DNA of 64,000 bases from NCBI GenBank assembly GCA_016893485.2, contig JAFEKX020000001.1, positions 3,038,001 to 3,102,000 on the forward strand, given 5' to 3'. The translations under genes were made by a program, and so were the position numbers. How positions within the stretch are numbered: the first letter of the stretch is position 1; the number at the start of each line of letters is the position of its first letter. This document shows positions 19,626 to 29,046 of this stretch, in pieces. The notes under the pieces are model-generated. The model did not search any database. It saw only the letters and a program-made list of their open reading frames with translations, and had not been told where the DNA came from. This DNA comes from Streptomyces sp. P3 (lineage in GTDB: Bacteria > Actinomycetota > Actinomycetes > Streptomycetales > Streptomycetaceae).

Positions 19626-19961
19626 CTTCCGCTTCCCCATCCTTGCTGGTCAGGCCGCCTGTCCTCGTACCGCAGGAGGCGGTCGGGCACCTGAGCATCC
19701 CACCACAACACCATTTCGTGCGCGTTGCCGACCATGATCGACCGGCTGTCCTCGGGCTGAACGGCTCGCGTACGGCAGGTGTCCTGCGCTGTTGCCCATC
19801 TTCTGACCATCTTGCCTGCTCGGACTGACATTCGTAATGCCTGGTCCGGGGTGACCCAGGTCTTCCCGGACTTTGCTGTGGGCCCCTACGGGATCCCTTT
19901 CCTCACCACTACGATCAGCAGGGCCCGACCTCCCTGTCCCTTCCCCCAAAGGACACACCTC
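19626..19961. promoter_or_regulatory. divergent promoter region glnA2 / DUF3105
   Basis: 336 bases with no supported gene. The leaders of two divergent genes must both lie here. I see AT-richer patches around 19790-19840 and 19900-19925 but no convincing -35/-10 pair and no clear GlnR box. AAAGGA precedes the DUF3105 start. Confidence 0.45.
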
Positions 19962-20633
19962 ATGGGTTCCGCCAAGAACACCGGCAACGCGGCGCGCAAG
20001 GCCCGCATCGAGGAGATGCGGCGCGCCGAGCAGGCCCGCGAGCGGCGCGGCCGGATCGTGAAGATCGTGGCGAGCACGGTGGTCGCCGCAGGTCTCGTCG
20101 TCGGCGGTGTCGCCGTCGTGCACGCGCAGTCCGGCAAGGACAAGGACAGCTCCTCGAGCGACTCCAAGAGCGGCGGTTCGGGCCACTTCGTCGCCGGCGC
20201 GGACGGTGTGAGCACGTGGAAGGGGACGCTGGGCCGCACCCACGTCACCGGCACGGTGAACTACCCGATGCACCCGCCGGTCGGCGGCAACCACAACCCG
20301 GTCTGGCTGAACTGCAACGGGAACGTGTACACGAAGGCCGTCAAGGACGAGAACGCGGTGCACGCGCTGGAACACGGCGCGGTCTGGGTGACGTACACCT
20401 CCAAGGCCCCGGCGGCCGACGTGAAGGCGCTGGCGGCGAAGGTGAAGCAGACGCCGTACTCGCTGATGAGTCCGTACGAGAACCAGAAGGCGCCGATCAT
20501 GCTGTCGGCGTGGGGGCACCAGCGGACGGTGAAGAGCGCGAGCGACCCGGACGTGAACACGTTCTTCTCGCAGTTCGTGCAGGGCAGCCAGACGCCCGAG
20601 CCGGGTGCCTCGTGCACCGGCGGGACGATGTGA
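19962..20633 (+). CDS. DUF3105 membrane-anchored exported protein
   Basis: 223 residues, intact. The N-terminus is highly charged (KNTGNAARKARIEEMRRAEQ), then a single membrane segment at about residues 36-53 (VVAAGLVVGGVAVV) and a Lys/Ser/Asp-rich linker. The extracytoplasmic domain has the DUF3105 core: GTVNYPMHPPVGGNHNPVW, NAVHALEHGAVWVTY with conserved His residues, and a C-terminal CTGG. Its function is not established; the His-rich motifs suggest metal binding. It is followed immediately by a DUF305 gene (GTG one base after its stop), and the two are almost certainly translated together. Confidence 0.88.
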   Translation: MGSAKNTGNAARKARIEEMRRAEQARERRGRIVKIVASTVVAAGLVVGGVAVVHAQSGKDKDSSSSDSKSGGSGHFVAGADGVSTWKGTLGRTHVTGTVNYPMHPPVGGNHNPVWLNCNGNVYTKAVKDENAVHALEHGAVWVTYTSKAPAADVKALAAKVKQTPYSLMSPYENQKAPIMLSAWGHQRTVKSASDPDVNTFFSQFVQGSQTPEPGASCTGGTM

Positions 20634-20634
20634 C

Positions 20635-21273
20635 GTGAGGGCGTACATCGGGTGGGTCGCGGGTGCCGCGGCCGCCGTGCTGGTGGCGGCCGGCGCGATC
20701 ACGTACGCCGTCGCCGAGGACGGCAGCGGTGGCGGATCGGGCAACTCCGCCGCCCCGGCGGTGAATTCGGCGGACGCCGGGTTCGCGCGGGACATGGCGG
20801 TCCACCACCAGCAGGCCGTCGAGATGTCGTACATCGTGCGGGACCGTACGAAGAACGTGGAGGTACGGCGCCTCGCGTACGACATCGCGCAGACGCAGGC
20901 CAACCAACGGGGCATGCTGCTGGGCTGGTTGGACCTGTGGGGGCTGCCGAAGGTGTCGGCCGATCCGCCGATGACCTGGATGGGCATGGGTGACATGGCG
21001 TCCGGGAAGGACGGCGCGCTGATGCCCGGGATGGCGACCAACTCCGAGCTGAAGAAGCTGGGTTCACTGAGCGGCAAGCCCGCCGAGGTGTTCTTCCTGC
21101 AGCTCATGACGGACCATCACAAGGGCGGCATCCACATGGCGCAGGGCTGCGTGGACAAGTGCCGGGTGGGCGTGGAGAAGCGGCTCGCGCAGGGGATGGT
21201 CGACGCGCAGCAGTCGGAGATCCAGTTGATGGCCGACATGCTCAAGGAGCGTGGCGCAAAAGCGCGTTCGTAA
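20635..21273 (+). CDS. DUF305 exported protein (putative metal/copper-binding, ferritin-like)
   Basis: 212 residues with an N-terminal membrane segment (WVAGAAAAVLVAAGAITYAV) and a four-helix extracytoplasmic domain. The two diagnostic motifs are FARDMAVHHQQAVEMS and LQLMTDHHKGGIHMAQ; His-His-x-x and Met residues are the proposed metal ligands, and the family includes copper-binding CopM-type proteins (family knowledge). An intervening Met-rich stretch (MTWMGMGDM) adds possible soft-metal ligands. GTG 20635 overlaps the context of the DUF3105 stop. Frame intact. Confidence 0.88.
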   Translation: MRAYIGWVAGAAAAVLVAAGAITYAVAEDGSGGGSGNSAAPAVNSADAGFARDMAVHHQQAVEMSYIVRDRTKNVEVRRLAYDIAQTQANQRGMLLGWLDLWGLPKVSADPPMTWMGMGDMASGKDGALMPGMATNSELKKLGSLSGKPAEVFFLQLMTDHHKGGIHMAQGCVDKCRVGVEKRLAQGMVDAQQSEIQLMADMLKERGAKARS

Positions 21274-21420
21274 AGCATCCCCGGATGTTCGTTACCTGCC
21301 CGTAAGGAAAAAAGCCCCCAATTCGCCCTGGATGAAGGTTCCTTGGGCTTCTCTTGACTTTTGCGTTCCCCTGGCATGAACGGTTCATCGAAAGAGTGGC
21401 CCCCATCGCGTGATCCCTTC

Positions 21421-21447
21421 ACGCAACCTCCCCGCCGCAGGTTGCGT
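21421..21447. promoter_or_regulatory. 9-bp inverted repeat upstream of the sedolisin gene
   Basis: ACGCAACCT and AGGTTGCGT, separated by nine bases, lie 56 bases before the start codon, downstream of a TTGACT (21354-21359) that could be a -35 element. It may be an operator or a leader hairpin; the protein involved is unknown. Confidence 0.45.
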
Positions 21448-21502
21448 ACGGATCGCCGACGACCAACCACTCCATGCGTCGAACCGCATAGCAGGGGGTT
21501 TT

Positions 21503-23456
21503 ATGAGATCCAATCGCGCCACCATGCGCGCCGGCGTGAGCATGGCAGCGACACTGCCCATGATCGCCGGTGCCCTGGCGCTCGGCATACCCGCGGCGCA
21601 CGCCGCGGGCCACCCAGGCCGGGACACACTCGCGGGCACCAAGCCCGCGTGGGCCACGGCCAAGGCGGACAAGGGAGCGACCTCCGACAGCTCCCAGGTC
21701 TCCGCGCGGGTCTATCTCGCCGGCCGGGACGCATCCGGCCTCGCGGCGTACGCCAAGTCCGTCTCGGACCCGAGCTCGGCCCTGTACGGCAAGTACCTGA
21801 GCGCCGCTCAGGTGCAGCAGCGCTTCGGCGCCACGACGGCCCAGGTGACCGCCGTCAAGTCCTGGCTGAAGTCCGCCGGGCTGAAGGTCACCGGCACCAC
21901 CCAGCACTACGTCACGGTCTCCGGTGACGTGGCCGCGGTCGAGAAGGCGTTCAGCACCTCGCTGCACAACTACGCGAAGGGCTCGAAGACCTACCGCGCC
22001 CCGTCGAAGACGGCCTCCGCGCCGAACAGCCTGGGCGGTGCCGTCCTGACCGTCACCGGTCTCGACAACGCGCCGCACACGGCGAGCCACGACGACACGC
22101 TGCCGCCGCCGGACGCCGTGTTCAAGAACGCGGGCCCCCTTCTCGTCGTACTACGGCTCGAAGACGGCGACCACCCTGCCGTCCGCCTACGGCAAGAAGA
22201 TCCCGTACGCGATCGAGGGCTACACCGGCAAGCAGCTGCGTGCGGCCTACGGCGCGGGCAAGTACACGGGCAAGGGGGTGCGGGTCGCGATCACCGACGC
22301 GTACGCCTCCCCGACGATCGCCTACGACGGGGCCACGTACGCCAAGGCCCACGGCGACGCGAAGTACACGACCAGCACGCTGAAGCAGGTGCTGCCGGCG
22401 GAGTACACCAAGACCGTGGAGTGCGGTGCGGCGGGCTGGTACGGCGAGGAGACCCTCGACGTCGAGGCCGTGCACGCGGTGGCGCCGGACGCGAACATCA
22501 CGTACGTGGGTGCCGCGTCCTGCTACGACGACGATCTGCTCGACTCGCTCAGCAAGGTCGTCGACAACCACCTGGCCGACATCGTCTCCAACTCGTGGGG
22601 CGACATCGAGGCCAACCAGACCCCGGACCTCGCGGCCGCCTACGACCAGGTGTTCCAGCTGGGCGCGGTCGAGGGCATCGGCTTCTACTTCTCCTCCGGT
22701 GACAACGGCGACGAGGTCGCCAACACCAAGGTGAAGCAGGTCGACACTCCGGCCAACTCGGCGTGGGTGACGGCGGTCGGCGGTACCTCCCTCGCCGTCG
22801 GCAAGGGCGACAAGTACCTGTGGGAGACCGGCTGGGGCACCGAGAAGGCCTCGCTGTCTGCCGACGGCAAGAGCTGGACCGGCTTCCCCGGCGCCTTCAC
22901 CTCGGGCGCGGGCGGCGGCACCAGCAAGACCGTGAACGAGCCCTTCTACCAGAAGGGTGTCGTCCCGGACTCGCTCGCCAAGGCCAACAGCGCCACCGGC
23001 AACCGCGTCGTCCCGGACATCTCGGCGATCGCCGACCCGAACACCGGATTCAAGGTCGGCCAGACGCAGACCTTCCCCGACGGTTCGGAGCAGTACAGCG
23101 AGTACCGGATCGGCGGCACCTCGCTCGCCTCCCCGGTGATCGCGGCGGTCCAGGCCCTGGCCCAGGAAGCCAACGGCGGCAAGGCGATCGGCTTCGCCAA
23201 CCCGTCGATCTACGCCAAGTTCGGCACGAAGGTCTACCACGACGTGACGGACAACCCGACGGGCTCCGGCCTGGCGGTGGCGCGCATCGACTTCGCCAAC
23301 GGCGTCGACGCCACCGACGGCCTGCTGACCTCGGTCCGCAGCCTCGGCAGGGACAGCTCGCTGTCCGCGGTGAAGGGCTACGACGACGTCACCGGCGTGG
23401 GCACGCCTGCCGACGGCTACGTCCAGTCGTACAGCCGCCCGCAGGGTCACCACTGA
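21503..23456 (+). CDS. secreted S53 (sedolisin/kumamolisin-type) serine-carboxyl protease, one frame error
   Basis: Exported acid protease. The signal peptide ends AAHAA at about residue 35. An activation pro-domain follows (SSALYGKYLSAAQVQQRFG; YVTVSGDVAAVEKAFSTSL). The catalytic domain opens RAAYGAGKYTGKGVRVAITD and carries the S53 residues: Glu and Asp in YGEETLDVEAVHA, the oxyanion Asp in FSSGDNGD, and the nucleophile Ser in GGTSLASPV. A Ca2+-type tail is suggested by DVTGVGTPADGY. One extra C near 22137 splits the frame; repair gives 650 residues. ATG 21503 has AGGGGG upstream. Confidence 0.9.
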
Positions 23457-23485
23457 TCCGGCGGCGGTAGCACGTAGTCACCCGC

Positions 23486-23528
23486 GATGGGGTGGCGTGG
23501 GGTCTACGACGCCCCGCGCCACCCCATC
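23486..23528 (+). terminator. terminator after the sedolisin gene
   Basis: Long hairpin: GATGGGGTGGCGTGGGG pairs with GCCCCGCGCCACCCCATC around an 8-base loop, 30 bases after the stop and just before nadE. Confidence 0.8.
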
Positions 23529-23556
23529 GTGTCGCTCTGACGATTACACTGGCCGA

Positions 23557-25589
23557 GTGCCTCCACTCAACTTCTGGTCGATCTATCAGCACGGCTTCGC
23601 CCGCGTCGCCGCCTGCACGGGCCACACCGTGATCGCGGACCCGCACGCCAACGCCGAGGCCGTCCTGCGCCACGCCCGCCGCTGCGACGAGGAGGGGGTC
23701 GCGGTCGCCGTCTTCGCGGAGATGGGCCTGTGCGGCTACTCCATCGAGGACCTGCTCCTCCAGGACGTCCTCCTGGACCAGGTCGAGGAGGCGCTCCAGG
23801 ACGTCGTCACCGGCTCGGCCGACCTCCTCCCGGTGCTGGTCGTCGGCGCCCCGCTGCGCCACCGCAACCGGATCTACAACTGCGCGGTCCTCGTCCACCG
23901 GGGCCGCGTCCTGGGCGTCGTACCGAAGTCGTATCCCCGAACTACCGCGAGTTCTACGAGCGCCGTCAGATCGCCGACGGCGCGGACGAGCGCGGCGGTT
24001 CCATCCGGGTCGGCGGGGAGACGGTCCCCTTCGGCGTGGACCTGCTGTTCGCGGCGCAGGACGTCCCGTCGCTCGTGCTGCACGCGGAGATCTGCGAGGA
24101 CATGTGGGTGCCGGTGCCGCCCAGCGCGGAGGCGGCCCTCGCGGGCGCGACGGTCCTCGTCAACCTCTCCGGCAGCCCGATCACCGTCGGCCGCGCCGAG
24201 GACCGCAAACTCCTGTGCCGCTCGGCGTCCAGCCGCCTGCCTCGCCGCGTACGTCTACGCGGCGGCCGGCCTCGGCGAGTCGACCACCGACCTGTCCTGG
24301 GACGGCCAGGCGATGATCTACGAGAACGGCGCACTGCTGGCCGAGACGGAACGCTTCCCGCTGGGCGACGAGTACGCGGTGGCCGACGTCGACCTCGACC
24401 TGCTGCGGCAGGAACGGCAGCGGATGGGCACGTTCGACGACAACCGCCGTACGCACCGGGCGCGGACGGCCGACTTCCGCACGGTGTCCTTCGAACTCGC
24501 CCCGCCGCTCACCGACTTGGGCCTGCGCCGGCGCCTGGAACGCTTCCCGTTCGTGCCGGCCGACGCGGAACGCCTCGCGCAGGACTGCTACGAGGCGTAC
24601 AACATCCAGGTCGAGGGCCTCCAGCAGCGGCTCGCCGCGATCGGCGGCCCGAAGGTGGTCATCGGGGTCTCCGGCGGCCTCGACTCCACGCACGCGCTGA
24701 TCGTCGCGGCCCGTGCGATGGACCGCGCGGGGCGGCCGCGCAGCGACATCCTGGCGTGGACGCTGCCCGGTTTCGCGACCAGCGACCACACCAAGGACAA
24801 CGCGCACGCGCTGATGCGGGCGATCGGCGTCACGGCGGCGGAGCTGGACATCACGCCGACCGCCCGCCTGATGCTCAAGGAGATGAACCACCCCTTCGCC
24901 TCCGGCGAGCGGTCTACGACGTCACCTTCGAGAACGTCCAAGCAGGCCTGCGCACCGACTACTTGTTCCGCCTCGCCAACCAGCACAACGGCATCGTCCT
25001 CGGCACCGGCGACCTCTCCGAGCTGGCGCTCGGCTGGTCCACGTACGGCGTCGGCGACCAGATGAGCCACTACAACGTCAACTCCGGCGTCCCCAAGACC
25101 CTCATCCAGCACCTCATCCGCTGGGTCGTCAGCAGCGGCCAGTTCGACGAGGAGACCGGCAAGATCCTCACCGCGATCCTCGACACGGAGATCAGCCCCG
25201 AGCTGGTACCGGGCGAGGAGATGCAGTCCACGGAGTCGAAGATCGGCCCCTACGCCCTGCACGACTTCACCCTGTTCCACGTCCTCCGCTACGGCTTCCG
25301 CCCATCGAAGATCGCCTTCCTCGCCTGGCACGCGTGGCACGAGGTGGGGGCGGGGCGTGGCCGCCGGGATTCCCCGAGGCGAAGCGCGTCGCGTACGACC
25401 TCCCCGAGATCCGCCGCTGGCTGGAGGTCTTCTGCCGCCGCTTCTTCGGATTCGCCCAGTTCAAGCGGTCGGCCATGCCCAATGGCCCGAAGGTCTCGGC
25501 GGGCGGGTCGTTGTCGCCCCGGGGATTGGCGGGCACCGTCGGATGGGTCGGCTACGGCTTGGCTGGCCGAACTGGCGCGGTTCGACTAG
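23557..25589 (+). CDS. nadE: glutamine-dependent NAD+ synthetase, at least five frame errors
   Basis: Catalyses the last step of NAD+ synthesis (deamido-NAD + glutamine + ATP). The N-terminal nitrilase-type glutaminase domain (about residues 1-300) shows [14 protein letters not shown] with the catalytic Glu, VVPKSY, and [12 protein letters not shown] with the nucleophile Cys. The synthetase domain has the P-loop-like [19 protein letters not shown], then [20 protein letters not shown] and [17 protein letters not shown] 23557 fits the family start. Breaks lie near 23936, 24235, 24913, 25350 and 25525, each of one or two bases. As NAD+ synthetase is essential, these are best read as sequence errors. 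The final stop is 25587-25589. Confidence 0.9.
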
Positions 25590-25786
25590 GACGTGGCAGT
25601 CGCCGGAGACGGTGGCTCGGAACGGCGGGATCGGCCCCATCTCGGCTGAGCCGGATCGGGCGAGTCCTTCGGGTCGGGGCTCCGGGACCGATTGACGCCG
25701 CTGCATGCAAGGAGTTCGGTCCCGGTGGCGTCGAAGTACACGTTGAAGAACACCGTGGCGGGTGGGCAGATGGGCCCCTGGGTCAC
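25586..25786 (-). CDS. small hypothetical protein coupled to the MFS gene
   Basis: 66 codons from GTG 25786, whose first base lies 3 bases after the TGA of the upstream MFS gene, so reinitiation is likely. The first half is protein-like ([20 protein letters not shown]) and the second half is polar and Ser/Pro-rich. The last bases overlap the end of the opposed nadE gene. No family recognised. The alternative is a chance reading frame in the nadE/MFS spacer. Confidence 0.5.
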   Translation of the reverse strand: MTQGPICPPATVFFNVYFDATGTELLACSGVNRSRSPDPKDSPDPAQPRWGRSRRSEPPSPATATS

Positions 25787-25789
25787 CCG

Positions 25790-27006
25790 TCAGTGCTGCA
25801 GCGCCTCGGCCTCGTGCGGTACGTGGGTTGCCACCACCCGTTCGCGGCCCGGTACCGACCTGCGTCGGTCCACCGTCGCCGCCGTGGCCGCGACGCCCAG
25901 GCCCAGTACCGCCAGCACCGCACCGGCCAGCGCAGGCGACGTAGCGCCGAAGCCGGCCGCCAGGGCCAACCCGCCGATCCAAGCGCCGCCCGCGTTGGCC
26001 AGGTTGAAGGCTGCCTGGTTGGCCGAGGAGGCCAACGACGGGCCCGCTGACGCCTTTTCCATGACCATCAGCTGGAGCGGGGAGCCCGTCACGAACGCCG
26101 CCACGCCCAGGAGGACCACCGCGAGGGCCGCCGTCCACTCTGTCGACATCAGGAGGGGGAACAGGGCCAGGACCGCCGCCAGGGACGCCAGGCCGCCGAA
26201 CAGGGTGCCGCGGAGGGAGTGGTCCGCGAGGCGGCCGCCCACCAGGTTGCCGACCGTCGCGCCGACGCCGAACAGCGCCAGCAGCAGCGTCACGCTGCCG
26301 TCGGCGAAGCCCGCCGCGTCCGTCAGCATCGGGGTGATGTAGCTGTAGGCCGAGAAGAGCGCGCCGAAGCCCGCCACCGTCGTGCCCAGGGCCAGCCATA
26401 CCGGGAGCGAGCGGAGTGCCGCCATCTCGCGGCGCAGGCCCACCACCGGTGCGTGCGCGTGGTCGTGCGGGATCAGCAGGGCCAGTGACGCTATCGCCAC
26501 CAGGCCGATCACGCTCACGCCGAGGAACGTGGCCCGCCAGCCCAGGTGCTGGCCCATCAGCGTGGCCGCCGGTACGCCCACGATGTTGGCGACCGTGAGG
26601 CCCAGGAACATCAGGGAGACGGAGCGTGCCTTGCGTTCCGGCGCGACCATCGTCGTGGCGACGACCGCCCCCCCATGCCGAAGAAGGCGCCGTGCGGCAG
26701 GCCGCTCAGGAACCGCGCCGCCATCAGCGAGTCGTAGCCGGGCGCGAACGCCGACAGCACGTTGCCCACCACGAACAGGACCATCAGGCCGATCAGGACC
26801 GTGCGGCGGGACATCCGGGAGGTCAGCGCCGCGAGCAGCGGGGCGCCGATGACCACGCCCAGCGCGTACGCCGAGACGAGGTGTCCCGCCGTGGGGATCG
26901 AGACGTGCAGGTCGTCCGCGACCTCGGGCAGGAGGCCCATGATCACGAACTCGGTGGTGCCGATACCGAAAGCGCCGACGGCCAGGGCGAGCAGGGCCAG
27001 GGGCAT
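25790..27006 (-). CDS. MFS drug-efflux transporter (DHA1 type), one frame error
   Basis: 405-residue exporter after repair, with twelve predicted helices. Helix 1 holds [20 protein letters not shown], a signature of the chloramphenicol/arabinose-efflux-like DHA1 group, and the loop after helix 2 is [11 protein letters not shown]. Later helices include [21 protein letters not shown] and [20 protein letters not shown] run of seven C (near 26668) should be eight, joining FFGMGG to [12 protein letters not shown]. Start ATG 27006; a TTG at 27027 is in frame. A symmetric operator-like repeat lies just upstream. Substrate unknown. Confidence 0.86.
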
Positions 27007-27038
27007 GGAAGTGCCTGTGCCTTTCAAGGGAGAGCGGA

Positions 27039-27070
27039 GTTCCGTACAAGGTTAAGTTCAGTTACGGAAC
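27039..27070. promoter_or_regulatory. operator-like inverted repeat before the MFS gene
   Basis: GTTCCGTA at 27039-27046 and TACGGAAC at 27063-27070 form a perfect 8-bp inverted repeat with a 16-base spacer, inside an unusually AT-rich leader. It would cover the promoter of the MFS gene. No regulator gene is adjacent. Confidence 0.6.
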
Positions 27071-27100
27071 AAAGACTCCCAGGCGCTCTATTCCACGAGG

Positions 27101-28152
27101 TTAAGAGCTCGTGTCGAGGTTCACACGGGCCGCGATCGGGAGGTGGTCGCTGCCGGTCCTCGGAAGCGTCCACGAGGTGACCGGCTCGACGCCCTGGACC
27201 ATGATCTGGTCGATCCGCGCCATCGGGAACGACGCCGGCCAGCTGAACCCGAAGCCGCTGCCCGCCGCGCCCTGCGTGGAGCGCATCTGGGAGGTGACGG
27301 CGTTCAGGGAGCGGTCGTTCATCGTGCCGTTCAGGTCGCCGAGGAGGATCTTCCGCTTGAGCGGCTCGTCGGCGATGGCCTCACCCAGCGCGTCGGCGCT
27401 CGTGTCCCGCTGCCGGGCCGTGAAGCCCGCCTCGAGCTTCACCCGCACCGACGGGAGGTGGGCGACGTAGACCGCGATCTGCCCCTCGGGGGTGGCCACG
27501 GTGGCGCGCATGGCGCGCGTCCAGCCCAGCTTTATGTCGACGGCCTTGATGCCGCTCATCGGGTACTTGCTCCACAGCCCGACCGTGCCCTCGACCGAGT
27601 GGTACTTGTACGTCGACGCGAGTGCCTTCGCGTATGTCGGCACCGCCGAGGCCGTCAGCTCCTCCAGGGCGACGATGTCCGCGCCGGACGCGGCCACGTC
27701 ACGGGCCGTGCCGGCCGGGTCGGGGTTCTCCGCGTTGACGTTGTGCGTGGCCACCGTGAGGTCGCCGCCGGTGCCGGTCTTGTCGCTGAGCAGCAGGCCG
27801 CCGAAGAGGTTCAGCCAGACGGCCGTCGGCAGGATGATCGCGATGAGCGCGGTCGCCGACCGGCGGACCAGGGCGAGGACCAGCAGGACCGGGATCAGCA
27901 GCCCGAACCAGGGCAGGAACGTCTCTGTGAGGCTGCCGAGGTTGCCGATCCGGTTCGGGATGCGGGAGTGCAGGAACATGACGAGGGCGAGGACGATCGC
28001 CACCGCGGCGAGGATCAGGCCCCGGCGCCAGATCCTCGGGTCGCCGCGCCAGCCGCCGGTCAGTCTGTTCCACAGGCGCCGAAGCCGGGATCCGCGCGGC
28101 TCGTCCCCGAGCCGCCGTCGTCCGTCTCCGTCACATACGCCTGCTGTGCCAT
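27101..28152 (-). CDS. membrane-anchored endonuclease/exonuclease/phosphatase-family protein, one frame error
   Basis: 350 residues after repair. Three N-terminal membrane helices (GLILAAVAIVLALVMFL; FLPWFGLLIPVLLVLALV; ALIAIILPTAVWLNLFGGLL) are followed by an extracytoplasmic EEP domain with VATHNVNAEN, VALEELT (catalytic Glu), LLGDLNG and GSDHLPIAARV. The substrate may be a nucleic acid, phospholipid or phosphosugar; it cannot be told here. The true start is ATG 28152 (MAQQAYVTETD); a GGGG for GGGGG near 28104 hides it, and without repair only a later start is open. Confidence 0.84.
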
Positions 28153-28348
28153 ACCGTCGCCTCACTACCTGCCGTGCACACCATCGTCCCCGCGCCTACG
28201 ACCCTAGGGGATGATCCGTTCCGATCCGCCGTCCCATGACGGCCGTACGGGCACGAGGACGAACAAGTCGGCGTCCGGAGTTCCGAACACGCGCGACTCC
28301 AGCGGCTTCTGTGACGGAACGCGCACATTCGCGTGATCCGAAAAGCGG

Positions 28349-28993
28349 CTAGGAATCGACGGGCCGCAGGGCCACCAGCACGGTGTCCACGAGGAGTTCG
28401 GACAGGCCCTCGGGGAGATCGGCGTCGAAACGCATGACGGTCCGCAGGAGCATCGGGCCGACGATCATGTCGTTCATGAGTTCGGCGTCGATGTCGGTGC
28501 GGAGTTCACCGGTCTCCTGGCCCCGGCGCAGGAGTGCCACCTGCCTGCGGCGGCGCGGCTCGACGACGGTCGCGTGGTAGGCGTCCCACAGCTTCGGGGT
28601 GCTCTTCATCTGCGCGTACACGTTGTGCAGCAGTGCCGAGGACCGGGTCATCAGGCCGCGCTGGCGCAGCTGTTCGGTCATGGCCACGAGGTCGTCGCGC
28701 AGGGAGATGCCGGGCAGTTCCGGGTCCTGCGGCTCGGCCTCGCGGACGACGTCGACGAACAGTTCCTCCTTGCCCGGCCAGCGGCGGTAGATGGCGGCCT
28801 TGCCGACCCCGGCGGTACGGGCGATGCGCTCGATGGAGAGTTCGGCCAGTGGCACGCCGTCCTCCAGGAGCTTCATCACGCCCTCCGTGATGGCACGTTC
28901 GACGGCCTCGCTGCGCGGGCGTCCCCTGGTCGGGGCGCACGGGCGGGCCCGGCTCTCGGTGCCGGTGTCGGTGCCGTGGTCGGCAAGGCTCAC
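28349..28993 (-). CDS. TetR-family regulator of the adjacent MFS exporter
   Basis: 214 residues from GTG 28993. A polar tail of about 30 residues precedes the helix-turn-helix (LSIERIARTAGVGKAAIYRRWPGKEELF). The ligand domain contains LRQRGLMTRSSALLHNVYAQM and ends in VALRPVDS. It lies 53 bases downstream of the MFS gene in the same direction, so the pair is probably one autoregulated operon controlled at the palindrome 30665-30693. The intact frame and the placement support a local repressor. The 196 bases after its stop hold no gene. Confidence 0.88.
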   Translation of the reverse strand: MSLADHGTDTGTESRARPCAPTRGRPRSEAVERAITEGVMKLLEDGVPLAELSIERIARTAGVGKAAIYRRWPGKEELFVDVVREAEPQDPELPGISLRDDLVAMTEQLRQRGLMTRSSALLHNVYAQMKSTPKLWDAYHATVVEPRRRRQVALLRRGQETGELRTDIDAELMNDMIVGPMLLRTVMRFDADLPEGLSELLVDTVLVALRPVDS

Positions 28994-29046
28994 TTCGCTC
29001 CGTCCCTTCGGTGTACCCCCGTTCGCGTCTTCGGTGATTGTCGTCG

